Positions 1-7,501 of a stretch of 10,138 nucleotides of DNA are shown piece after piece. The stretch lies in NCBI GenBank assembly GCA_003557965.1, contig PWND01000262.1:1-10138 (forward strand). The letters are read 5' to 3'. The position numbers and the translations under genes were made by a program. The notes below the pieces were generated by a model, which did not search any database, was not told the DNA's origin, and saw only the letters and a program-made list of their open reading frames with translations. The first letter of the stretch is position 1; the number at the start of each line of letters is the position of its first letter. Source of the stretch: Bacteroidales bacterium (GTDB lineage: Bacteria; Bacteroidota; Bacteroidia; Bacteroidales; UBA7960).

Positions 1-538
1 CTCACAAATAAAAAAAATTTGCAAAGAATACAACGTTCCTGAACCAAATATATTTACCGAATTTGGAGCATTCACAGTTGGAGAAAGCGGAGCAGTTTTT
101 TATTCCATTTTAGATCAAAAACAACAAAACGACCGGGAGTTGTGGAATATGATAGATAGCAGCTTTTTAACCACACTACCGGATACCTGGGCTGCGAAAC
201 AAAAATTTATTCTTTTGGCTATTAATAACTGGGACTCTGAATATGAGAGAGTTAACTTAGGAGGCCTTACATGCGATAGCCAGGACTACTACAATTCAGA
301 ATCGCATGCAAATGCAATATTCCTTCCAAAAATAAAAAAAGGACAAAATCAGTACATTGGCATGTTTCATACGGGTGCTTACCAGGAAAGTCTTGGAGGC
401 TATGGTGGAATACAGCACTGCCTTATTCCTGCACCAAAATATGTTATTGTTGATAAAGACGAGGAAGGTGATTATTATACTAAGCTTTTTGCTAAAGAAC
501 AAAGCTACAAGTCAATGCTGAAAACATTAGGGTATTAA
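1..538 (+). CDS. speA: Biosynthetic arginine decarboxylase, C-terminal part (5' end outside window)
   Basis: This is the last 178 codons of a PLP-dependent, alanine-racemase-fold (fold III) decarboxylase that converts arginine to agmatine and CO2, the first step of the agmatine route to polyamines, in the cytoplasm. The frame is open from base 2 to the TAA at 536-538, so the true start lies to the left; a TTG at 140 is internal and should not be taken as the start. Visible family signatures are EFGAFTVGESGA near the left edge, SSFLTTLPDTWA, and GGLTCDS with the Cys-Asp pair at 272-277, equivalent to the catalytic Cys-Asp of ornithine and arginine decarboxylases. TGAYQESLGGYGG follows, with its Tyr at 380-382 in the position of the conserved Tyr of this family's active site. 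The protein ends in LKTLGY, as I recall for Bacteroidota SpeA. The reading as arginine rather than diaminopimelate decarboxylase rests on these SpeA-like strings from memory. It is probably a separate transcription unit from the secreted proteins downstream. Confidence 0.85.
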   Translation, partial: SQIKKICKEYNVPEPNIFTEFGAFTVGESGAVFYSILDQKQQNDRELWNMIDSSFLTTLPDTWAAKQKFILLAINNWDSEYERVNLGGLTCDSQDYYNSESHANAIFLPKIKKGQNQYIGMFHTGAYQESLGGYGGIQHCLIPAPKYVIVDKDEEGDYYTKLFAKEQSYKSMLKTLGY

Positions 539-654
539 AAAAACAATTAATATTCTTTTAACCTTTTCTTAATGCTATATTATTACTATTTTAGTAGTTC
601 TGTTTTCGGTATTTCATTATTTCATTATTATTTCAACCATAAAAAATAATTACT
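539..654. other. Intergenic region, no assignable promoter or terminator
   Basis: These 116 AT-rich bases separate arginine decarboxylase from the first secreted-protein gene. There is no GC-rich hairpin followed by a T tract. No exact match to the Bacteroidota -7 consensus TAnnTTTG was found by eye. Short iterations of ATTTCATT lie around 610-630, and the base sequence before the ATG is A-rich (ATAAAAAATAATTACT), typical of the phylum. A promoter for the 655 gene is expected here from the change of function but is not demonstrated. Confidence 0.5.
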
Positions 655-3084
655 ATGAATAAGATTTTTTATACGGCAATTTGCAAGTTAAGCCTGTTAT
701 TCGTATTACATTCAGGTTTTATAATGGGGCAGGGGCATGAAACTTTTGACAACCTTAACGCTTCGGGTGGCACATATACTGCAAGTGAAACCTTTTTTAC
801 AGGTAACGATGATATTACATGGTATCACAGGGGAACAAGGTTAATAGGCGAAACCTCTGAGTTTTCAATTAATGGCATTACTTGTGGTTTTGGAGGTGTT
901 GATAATTCGGGATACCCAGGTTATGTTAAAGCCACAGTAACGGGCGGTGTTGGTGAAATCTCATTTAACTGGAGGTCGTATTTTACCGCCGGGGATGAAA
1001 CCGACAGAGCTATAAAGCTCTTTGTTAATGGCAGTGAAATAGAAGAGTTTGTTTTGCCTGCAATGGCAACTGTTTTCAATGAAACTGCAGAGATTAATGC
1101 TCCCGGAAATGTATTAATAGAACTAAAAGTTAGCGGAACAAGGCAAATAGCTATTGATGATATTGAATGGACTGGCTATACTACTGACGACCCTATTATT
1201 ACGGTTTTTCCATTGTGGCTTGAAAATCTTAACTATGTTGAGGGTGAAGGCCCCTCACAAATGAAAAGCTTTGAAATATCAGGCTATAACCTGCTGCCGG
1301 ATGAAGGCCAGTTATCAATAACTGTTGATGAGTATTTTGAAGTATCAACAGACGGTGAGAATTTTTCGCAGTCCGAATTTCTTAATTATTCTGACGGCTC
1401 ATTGTCTGAAACTACAGTTTATGCAAGATTGCTTGCAGGATTAAGTGCAGATCAATATCAAAATGAAATTATTATTGATGGTGGCAGCGCATCTGCCGGC
1501 CTACCGATAAATGGTGAAGTATTGCCTCCTCCACCGGAATTAACAGATGACTATTTTCAGGACTTTGAAGATTTTGTTAGCGCTGAAACTCTGCCCCCCG
1601 GATGGGAGTTGGATGACGATTATCCTTACCAGGGAGACTTTGGTTCAGGAACTTCTGGCGGGCTTCGGGGAAACGGCACCTTAGGGTTTCAACTTACCGG
1701 CTCAGCACCTAATAATAATTTTTCTGCTTCTTTAAAATTGATAAATAAAACAGGGCAAAATATTGAAGCTCTTGACATTTCTTACCTCGGTAGAGTTGCC
1801 CGTGATGTGGAAGGAACTCCTAAATGGACTGTGTTTGTTGATGGTGTGGAAGCAGAAGGGTTGGAGTATTCAACAGCTTCCGGAGAAGACCAATTGATGA
1901 GTGATATTGTTTCAGGTTTGTTTATTGAAGACGGTGAAGATATTATTATTGAGTGGTACACAACTTCTGATGGTACCAGCGGAACAAGAAGACAAATTGG
2001 GGTTACAGATGTAATGATATCGGTTTTAAAAGTTGATAAGCCTGCCTTCAATCCGGATGAAGGAATTTTCATGGAGCCTTTTGAACTTGAAATTACAACC
2101 GAAACAGAAAATGCTGACATATACTATAAATTTGATGAAAATGATGAGTGGATTCAGTACACCGGTTTAATAAACATAAACAACACAACAAATGTGTGGG
2201 CACAAGCCAAAAAAGACTATTATCTTGATAGCGATATTGCCTTTGCTGAATTCATTATACCTGAAGGAAATATTGTTAGCATAGAAACTCTTGAAGATAT
2301 TTATGTGTACAGAAATACTCCGTTTGACGAAATACCACTTCCTGACGAGGTTAGCGTTACAATTGATGATGAAAATCATACTAGCGTTGCACTGGAAGTT
2401 AACTGGCTTGAAGGCGACTATGACAGTGAGCAGGATGGTACATACTTAATTGAGGGTGAAATACTTTTGCAGGGAAGCATTACTAATACAGATAATTTAA
2501 AAGCAGAAGTTAATGTAATCGTAATAGAACCTATTGTTGTTGTTTTTAAGCTTGATATGAGCCCACATCCTTCATTTGACCCTGATTCAGACAATGTTTA
2601 TATTCGCGGGGACATGAATGGATGGGCTATACCGGGCACAGACGACCCTAATCAGCTAATGTCAGAAACTGACGAGCCACTGGTTTACTCAATATCTTTT
2701 ATACTTGAAGAAGGAGATTATTTTTATAAATATTACAGAAACGCAGGGACTGGAAACCCCGAAGGCGGTGGCAACAGAAGTGTTACTATAACAGCTTCCG
2801 ATACCATTTATGATGAATGGTCAACCGTTAGTATATACGAACATGATATTTATGCAACTAAAGTGTATCCCAACCCGGCTAATAATTACATAATCATTGA
2901 ATCTGATTATAATATTAAAGAAATAGCTCTGCAGGATTTAAGAGGATATACAATTTTTGCAAAACAAAATGTTAAAAGTCAATACTATGTATTAAATTTG
3001 CCAAAATTAAGTAATGGTGTTTATATTTTAAAAATAAAAACTTCCAAAGGAAAAACTGCAAAAAAAGTAATAATAAATAACTAA
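655..3084 (+). CDS. Secreted multidomain surface protein with T9SS type A sorting domain
   Basis: An 809-residue exported protein with no catalytic motif seen. A signal peptide covers about residues 1-25, ending IMG before QGHE. Domains in order: 28-176, a jelly-roll-like module beginning ETFDN and ending AIDDIEWTGY, of a type common next to lamin-tail and endonuclease I proteins of this phylum; 180-290, an Ig-like module (YVEGEGPS...VSTDG...TTVYARLLAGL); 299-458, a module shared with the next gene (SYLGRVARDVEG, RQIGVTDVMIS); 462-536, a chitobiase/beta-hexosaminidase C-terminal-like module (FNPDEG...ADIYYKFD); 540-624, a group-4 bacterial Ig-like stretch; 626-729, a CBM20/AMPK-like starch-binding-type beta-sandwich (VYIRGDMNGW); 733-809, the type IX sorting domain (KVYPNPANN, ending KKVIINN). 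It is expected to be moved by Sec to the periplasm, then by T9SS to the surface or medium. The next gene lies 41 bp away on the same strand, so co-transcription is likely. Binding of polysaccharide or of extracellular nucleic acid is inference. Confidence 0.88.
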   Translation: MNKIFYTAICKLSLLFVLHSGFIMGQGHETFDNLNASGGTYTASETFFTGNDDITWYHRGTRLIGETSEFSINGITCGFGGVDNSGYPGYVKATVTGGVGEISFNWRSYFTAGDETDRAIKLFVNGSEIEEFVLPAMATVFNETAEINAPGNVLIELKVSGTRQIAIDDIEWTGYTTDDPIITVFPLWLENLNYVEGEGPSQMKSFEISGYNLLPDEGQLSITVDEYFEVSTDGENFSQSEFLNYSDGSLSETTVYARLLAGLSADQYQNEIIIDGGSASAGLPINGEVLPPPPELTDDYFQDFEDFVSAETLPPGWELDDDYPYQGDFGSGTSGGLRGNGTLGFQLTGSAPNNNFSASLKLINKTGQNIEALDISYLGRVARDVEGTPKWTVFVDGVEAEGLEYSTASGEDQLMSDIVSGLFIEDGEDIIIEWYTTSDGTSGTRRQIGVTDVMISVLKVDKPAFNPDEGIFMEPFELEITTETENADIYYKFDENDEWIQYTGLININNTTNVWAQAKKDYYLDSDIAFAEFIIPEGNIVSIETLEDIYVYRNTPFDEIPLPDEVSVTIDDENHTSVALEVNWLEGDYDSEQDGTYLIEGEILLQGSITNTDNLKAEVNVIVIEPIVVVFKLDMSPHPSFDPDSDNVYIRGDMNGWAIPGTDDPNQLMSETDEPLVYSISFILEEGDYFYKYYRNAGTGNPEGGGNRSVTITASDTIYDEWSTVSIYEHDIYATKVYPNPANNYIIIESDYNIKEIALQDLRGYTIFAKQNVKSQYYVLNLPKLSNGVYILKIKTSKGKTAKKVIINN

Positions 3085-3125
3085 CATTTAATTAACTAAT
3101 TTAATAAAATCAAAAACAATTCATT

Positions 3126-5654
3126 ATGAAACAAATTAAGAAAATTGCAATAATTAAAATAGCTGTCCTGTTTTTTATCCTTACAGGACTTTCAATAAAC
3201 AAGCTATCAGCCCAGGATCTTGAATATGATCAGGATTTTAGTGATTTTGTTTTCTCAACAGGACAAACAATTACCACTTTTGGAAATGACGACGAGTGGA
3301 CATTTGAGGCTACCGGTGGTGGTGGAAATATTCTTGATTATAATGGTGACTGGGGAGAAGGCTTCCATGCCGGCTTCAGGGGTAACGACAATGTTTTAGG
3401 ATATCAGCACACATCAAATACAGGTACATTTTATGCAACGTTAACATTAACCAACAATACTGGCCAGGCTATAACGATGGTAAGTGTATCATATCTTGGC
3501 CGTGTAGAAAGAGATGAAGAAGGCAGAAGCCCTGAATGGACTGTAACGGTTGACGGACAGGTAGTAGGAGATCTTTCATACTCAACACAAAGCAATGAAG
3601 ATGAGATAAAAAGTGCTGACGTGCCTGTAAGCGTAGCAGCAGGTGATGACCTTGTTATTGTTTGGTCTTCAGACCGTGGAGGCCCATCAGGCTCAAGTAA
3701 GCAGATTGGAATTGCTGACGTCAGTATTTCTTCTGAGGAAGCCACACAAGTTGGAAATCCGGTATTTAACCCACCTGCAGGAACATATTATGATGTACAG
3801 TATGTTAGATTGAGCACAGTTACTGAAGATGCAGATATTTATTATACTTTAAACGGTGATGACCCCACTGAAAGTGATATTTTATACGAAACTCCAATAT
3901 ATGTTGATGGAACCACTACTATTAAAGCAAGAGCATTTAGAGATGATCTTGACCCCAGTAATATTGTAACTGCTGAATACATAATTGAATCCCAGTTGCT
4001 GCTAAGTAAAGACTTTGAAGATCAAAGCCTTTACTCAGGTGGCTGGACAGTTTATGATGTTTACGACGGGGCAAACACATGGGTAATTGACTCATGGGAT
4101 GGAGTATATTTTGCTCAAATAACTGAATATGAATCAAGCCCTGAATTCCCAGAATCGTATTTAATTTCACCGGAAATAGAAATTAATGAAGACCTTGAAA
4201 ATGTAGTATTTAGTTTTGAAAATACTGTATCTTTCGCTTCAGGCCAGCCATTGTCAGCAATAATTTCAACAGATTATTCAGGAGAAGGTGATCCTGAAAA
4301 TGCTACATGGACAACTTTCGATGCAACTTATGATGACCCGGATGGAACTCATGGAAACTGGACTTTTTCCGGAGATATCAGCCTTGAAGATTATAGCGGT
4401 GAAACCGTTCATATAGCATTTCATTATTTATCTGATGCAAACAATGTTGGACGCTGGAGAGTTAATAATATATTAATAACTTCTGACTTCCTGGCTCCCG
4501 CGGAAGATGATGCTAATCTGACAGTATTTACACTTGGCGGCAAAAATGTATTAAATCTTGATAATATTGTTGTTAATGACCCTGATGATGATGGAGCCGT
4601 TTTAGAAGTTGAAAACTTCATAGGTTTTTATGGTGTTGAAGTTTACCCAAGACATATTGACGCAAACTTTACGGTTCATATCAATGGTAATGAAATAAGC
4701 CATGACGACCTTGAAAACTTTGATTTATCAGAAGGTGATGTTGTCCTGGTAACAGTTATATCAGCAGATGAGTCAACTACAAAGTATTACAAAGCAACAC
4801 TTGAGCTGGGTGATATCCCCGGCGCTGTAACAACTATTGCAGCACTTAGGGAAGGTGATATCGGCGAAGAATATACTTTTATAGGTGAAGCTGTAATGAC
4901 ATTCCGACACAGCTACAGAAATCAAATGTTTATTCAGGATAATACTGCAGCAATTATGATTGACGACCCAAGTGGTAATCTTACTACTACTTACAACATA
5001 GGTGATGGAATTACCAATATAAAAGGTGTTTTAGACAGTTATGGCGGAATGCTGCAGTTTCAGCCGGTAGAAGACCCGGGCCCGGCATCATCTATCGGGA
5101 ATCCAATAGTTCCACAGGAAATAACCCTGTCGGATATAACTTCAGAACACCAGGCATTACTTATTAAAGTTAAAAACCTGGAATTTGAATCAACCGGCAA
5201 CTTTGAAACCGGCACAATTTACGATATAACAGACCCAAGCAATCCCCCGGATGATATTGTATTCAGGACAAACTTCTTTAATGCTGATTATATAGGAGAC
5301 CCAATACCTACTGATAAAGTACACCTGGTAGCACTGGTCACCGAACACTTTGACCTTTTCCAGATTACAGCAAGAAGCTCATACGATTTTCATGACCCGG
5401 TTTCTGTTAATAACATTGATGAACAAAATATCGTGGCTTATCCTAACCCGTTTTCAAATAATCTTACATTAAGAATTAATGAAAATGTGACAAAGATAGA
5501 ATTGACCAACAGCCTTGGGCAAAAAATTAAAGATTTCAGAAATACAGGACATGAATTACAAATCAATACATCAGAATTAACACCGGGTATTTATTTTGTA
5601 AGGTTTGTTTTGGAAAATGGAAATTATATAAATAAAAAGCTAATTAAGCAATAA
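3126..5654 (+). CDS. Secreted multidomain protein: adhesin-type J domain, OB-fold-like region, T9SS domain
   Basis: An 842-residue exported protein. A signal peptide covers about residues 1-29 (KLSA before QDLEY). Residues 32-203 are the module shared with the upstream protein (SYLGRVERDEEG, KQIGIADVSIS). Residues 211-288 are a chitobiase C-terminal-like module (NPVFNPPAG, ADIYYTLNGDDP). Residues 291-455 resemble the cleaved-adhesin/choice-of-anchor J jelly roll (KDFEDQ, GGWTVYD, YLISPEIEI, WRVNNILI). Residues 460-560 resemble a cadherin-like beta-sandwich ending TTKYYKATLE. Residues 565-757 look like the DUF5689/YhcR-type OB-fold region seen with extracellular nucleases (IAALREGD, MFIQDNTAAIMIDD, GMLQF). 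Residues 768-842 are the type A sorting domain (VAYPNPFSN, ending NKKLIKQ). No catalytic residues were recognised, so a binding or scaffold role is more likely than an enzyme. The start ATG at 3126 gives a complete signal peptide. The gene sits between the 809-residue relative and the nuclease gene, all on one strand. Domain names are from memory of family patterns; the OB-fold call is the least certain. Confidence 0.85.
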   Translation: MKQIKKIAIIKIAVLFFILTGLSINKLSAQDLEYDQDFSDFVFSTGQTITTFGNDDEWTFEATGGGGNILDYNGDWGEGFHAGFRGNDNVLGYQHTSNTGTFYATLTLTNNTGQAITMVSVSYLGRVERDEEGRSPEWTVTVDGQVVGDLSYSTQSNEDEIKSADVPVSVAAGDDLVIVWSSDRGGPSGSSKQIGIADVSISSEEATQVGNPVFNPPAGTYYDVQYVRLSTVTEDADIYYTLNGDDPTESDILYETPIYVDGTTTIKARAFRDDLDPSNIVTAEYIIESQLLLSKDFEDQSLYSGGWTVYDVYDGANTWVIDSWDGVYFAQITEYESSPEFPESYLISPEIEINEDLENVVFSFENTVSFASGQPLSAIISTDYSGEGDPENATWTTFDATYDDPDGTHGNWTFSGDISLEDYSGETVHIAFHYLSDANNVGRWRVNNILITSDFLAPAEDDANLTVFTLGGKNVLNLDNIVVNDPDDDGAVLEVENFIGFYGVEVYPRHIDANFTVHINGNEISHDDLENFDLSEGDVVLVTVISADESTTKYYKATLELGDIPGAVTTIAALREGDIGEEYTFIGEAVMTFRHSYRNQMFIQDNTAAIMIDDPSGNLTTTYNIGDGITNIKGVLDSYGGMLQFQPVEDPGPASSIGNPIVPQEITLSDITSEHQALLIKVKNLEFESTGNFETGTIYDITDPSNPPDDIVFRTNFFNADYIGDPIPTDKVHLVALVTEHFDLFQITARSSYDFHDPVSVNNIDEQNIVAYPNPFSNNLTLRINENVTKIELTNSLGQKIKDFRNTGHELQINTSELTPGIYFVRFVLENGNYINKKLIKQ

Positions 5655-5686
5655 TGCATTTTTGATATAGTATTGTTGTTTTTTGG

Positions 5687-5724
5687 GAAGGGGCTATCTT
5701 TAAACTATTAATGACAGCCCCTTC
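5687..5724. repeat. Perfect 9-bp inverted repeat (hairpin) between two secreted-protein genes
   Basis: GAAGGGGCT at 5687-5695 and AGCCCCTTC at 5716-5724 are exact reverse complements, separated by a 20-nt AT-rich loop. The stem is two-thirds G+C in a very AT-rich gap and is the only such structure noticed between genes here. It starts 32 nt after the stop of the 842-residue gene and ends 21 nt before the nuclease ATG. The sequence after the stem is TAAATTTTAAAA rather than a clean T run, so it is not a textbook intrinsic terminator. It could be a weak terminator or RNA-stabilising structure for the upstream message, or a structure in the nuclease leader. Confidence 0.75.
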
Positions 5725-5745
5725 TAAATTTTAAAATCAAATCAG

Positions 5746-7176
5746 ATGCTAAAAAACGTAATTGTATTTTTTTTAATAATTTTTTGTACTGTAGTACCTG
5801 TAAGCCTTATTGCACAAAACCCTGAGATTAACCTTTCTACAAATACATTGTACAGCTTCAGGCAACTATATGTTGAAACTATGTCGGATGTCCAGTTTTA
5901 TGATATTGAAGCTGAAAACTTAAACTCGGATCTGGAAATTACTGCAGAATATCCTTTTAAAGTTTCACTTGACTGTTACCAGTATTTTGAAAACTCTTTA
6001 ACTATTCAACATGACAATGGTATTGTTAGCCAAAGAGTATTTGTAAGGGCTTTCCCTGGAGAAACTGGAAATTTTAATGCTACAATTACTCATACATCTG
6101 ATGATGCTCAAGCTGTTAGCCTAAATGTTCATGTTCAAAGCATAGAAAATCAAACACCTGTTGATTACTATAGTTCTGCCACATCAACAGGCAGCAGGTT
6201 AAAAACCGAACTCCATAACATTATAAACAATCATAATGTTCAAACATACGGTAGTTTATGGGACCACTTTTTACATACAGATGCTACATTTAGCAATAAG
6301 GTATGGGACATGTATTCTAATACACCATGTAGTGAACCACCTTATATTTATACATTCTATGAAGACCAGGATACAGGAACAGGTGGAAATACAGAAGGAG
6401 ATGTGTATAACAGGGAGCACTCATTTCCAAGATCATGGTTTGGTGGAAGTGTAAACCCAATGCATACCGACCTGCATCACATTTACCCCGTTGATAAATG
6501 GGTCAATAATTTTAAAGCAGCCTATCCTTTGGCCGTAATTGTCAACCCCGAGGGAACCAGCTTAAACGGAAGTAAACGTGGAACTATTAATGTAAACGGA
6601 TACTCAGGCCTGGCTTTTGAACCAATTGATGATTATAAAGGTGACTTAGCAAGAGCATTCTTTTACATGATTACAAGGTATGAAAATAAAATATCCGGAT
6701 GGACCTACTCAGATGCAGGCATGGCTATGCTGGATAATGAAAAATATCCGGGATATAATGAATGGGCTATTGATATGTTAATTGAATGGCACGAAAATGA
6801 CCCGGTCAGCCAAAAAGAAATTGCCAGAAATGATGCTGTTTATGCAATACAGGGAAATCGTAACCCTTTTATTGATAAACCCGGGTTTGTTAACAGAATT
6901 TGGGGCGATACAACAGATACAGGAATCAATAACTTTAAAAACATAGAAATAAGCATATACCCTAGTCCTTCTGTAGGTATAATCAACTATAAATCGGAAA
7001 CAACGGTAAAAGATATTGAAGTATATAGTATTAACGGAAAAAAATTGCTTTTCAAAGGCGTTAACAATAATTCAGGAGTAATTGATTTGTCAGGCCTCCC
7101 AAGAGGAATGTATGTTGTGCGCTTTATGAGCTTTGATGATGTAATTAATAAAAAAATTATTTTAGAAAAACCCTGA
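5746..7176 (+). CDS. Secreted endonuclease I family nuclease with T9SS sorting domain
   Basis: A 476-residue exported nuclease of the endonuclease I family (EndA/Vvn/Dns-like, His-Me finger fold), which cuts nucleic acid without sequence specificity, here outside the cell. A signal peptide covers residues 1-23 (LIA before QNPEI). Residues 25-132 form an Ig-like module related to residues 180-290 of the 809-residue protein. The nuclease domain spans about 139-388: YYSSAT, LWDHF...KVWDMYS, YNREHSFPRSWFGG with the likely catalytic Glu224-His225, TDLHHIYPVDKWVNN (His244-His245, Asn254-Asn255), GDLARAFFYM, and AVYAIQGNRNPFID near its end. By analogy with Vvn, the REH histidine is the general base and an Asn in the following motif helps hold the metal. 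Residues about 400-476 are the type A sorting domain, with YPSPS in place of the usual YPNP and ending NKKIILEKP. It could be transcribed with the two genes upstream, but the intervening hairpin leaves that open. All recognisable motifs are intact, so it should be active. Confidence 0.93.
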   Translation: MLKNVIVFFLIIFCTVVPVSLIAQNPEINLSTNTLYSFRQLYVETMSDVQFYDIEAENLNSDLEITAEYPFKVSLDCYQYFENSLTIQHDNGIVSQRVFVRAFPGETGNFNATITHTSDDAQAVSLNVHVQSIENQTPVDYYSSATSTGSRLKTELHNIINNHNVQTYGSLWDHFLHTDATFSNKVWDMYSNTPCSEPPYIYTFYEDQDTGTGGNTEGDVYNREHSFPRSWFGGSVNPMHTDLHHIYPVDKWVNNFKAAYPLAVIVNPEGTSLNGSKRGTINVNGYSGLAFEPIDDYKGDLARAFFYMITRYENKISGWTYSDAGMAMLDNEKYPGYNEWAIDMLIEWHENDPVSQKEIARNDAVYAIQGNRNPFIDKPGFVNRIWGDTTDTGINNFKNIEISIYPSPSVGIINYKSETTVKDIEVYSINGKKLLFKGVNNNSGVIDLSGLPRGMYVVRFMSFDDVINKKIILEKP

Positions 7177-7364
7177 TGTTTTCTTAACTGTTAATAAGTG
7201 AAAAGACAATAGGCAATATCTTTTAAACTTCCTATTAAAGGCATATAGTAGAAAAAGACAGATAAATCCATGTGTTTTTGAAATATAAACTTCAAATTGA
7301 ATTATTACAAGGCCCCAATCTTTTAATAATCAGTTAAATTTATAAATCATATTAATTAAATTAA

Positions 7365-7372
7365 TAATTTTG
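7365..7372 (+). promoter_or_regulatory. Possible Bacteroidota -7 promoter element (TAATTTTG)
   Basis: TAATTTTG is an exact match to the Bacteroidota primary sigma -7 consensus TAnnTTTG, on the correct strand and in the only large gap before the 7502 gene. It would put transcription start near 7379 and give a leader of about 120 nt. No clear TTG -33 element was found about 20 bp upstream. In such AT-rich DNA the match could be chance. Confidence 0.3.
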
Positions 7373-7392
7373 TTAGGAATAGGATATCTAAC

Positions 7393-7453
7393 ACTAATTA
7401 AACATTTGTGTACTAAAATAAACAATTTTTAATATATTAGTGTTTAACTTAGT
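7393..7453. repeat. Three copies of an ACTAA-n(1-2)-TAAACA element
   Basis: ACTAATTAAACA at 7393-7404 and ACTAAAATAAACA at 7412-7424 are direct copies. The complement of 7441-7453 reads ACTAAGTTAAACA, an inverted copy. The second and third copies form an 11-of-13 imperfect hairpin with a 16-nt loop. An alternative 9-bp perfect pairing joins AACACTAAT (7390-7398) to ATTAGTGTT (7436-7444), so the two structures would be mutually exclusive. The octamer GTGTACTA also occurs twice, at 7408-7415 and 7458-7465, exactly 50 bp apart. All lie just downstream of the candidate -7 element and upstream of the 7502 start. An operator or structured leader is possible but unproven. Confidence 0.45.
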
Positions 7454-7501
7454 AATGGTGTACTATATTAATTCAGTCAGATACTTCAAAACTCAAACAA
7501 T

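Larger units (their letters stand above)
7177..7501. other. 325-bp AT-rich intergenic region upstream of the GLUG protein gene
   Basis: No coding frame of note and no strong hairpin terminator was seen after the nuclease stop. The first half (7177-7320) shows only weak AT pairings such as CTTTTAA/TTAAAG. The second half holds a TAnnTTTG match and a cluster of repeated ACTAA-n-TAAACA sequences, listed separately. The size of the gap suggests that the gene at 7502 has its own promoter. Confidence 0.6.

Noticed and set aside
140..538. A complete short gene starting at the TTG at 140
   Set aside because: The same frame is open to base 2 and the upstream residues match the arginine decarboxylase family, so the TTG is an internal codon of a longer gene.
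584..596. TACTA-TTT-TAGTA hairpin as terminator of the arginine decarboxylase gene
   Set aside because: The stem is only 5 bp and entirely weak for AT-rich DNA, with no following T tract.
1782..2120. Minus-strand open frame opposite the 809-residue gene
   Set aside because: Its Ser/Pro-rich product is the complement-strand shadow of Asp/Glu/Gly-rich codons, with no signal, motif or start context. The same applies to the minus-strand frames at 3431-3745, 4424-4621, 9304-9636 and 9718-10025.
5767..5774. Run of eight T in the nuclease signal peptide codons as a phase-variation tract
   Set aside because: Phe/Leu codons in a signal peptide of an AT-rich genome give such runs routinely, and the tract is short; there is no second hint of slippage control.
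6236..6454. Second + strand frame inside the nuclease gene
   Set aside because: It overlaps the most conserved part of the nuclease domain in another frame and resembles no protein; it is a shadow frame.
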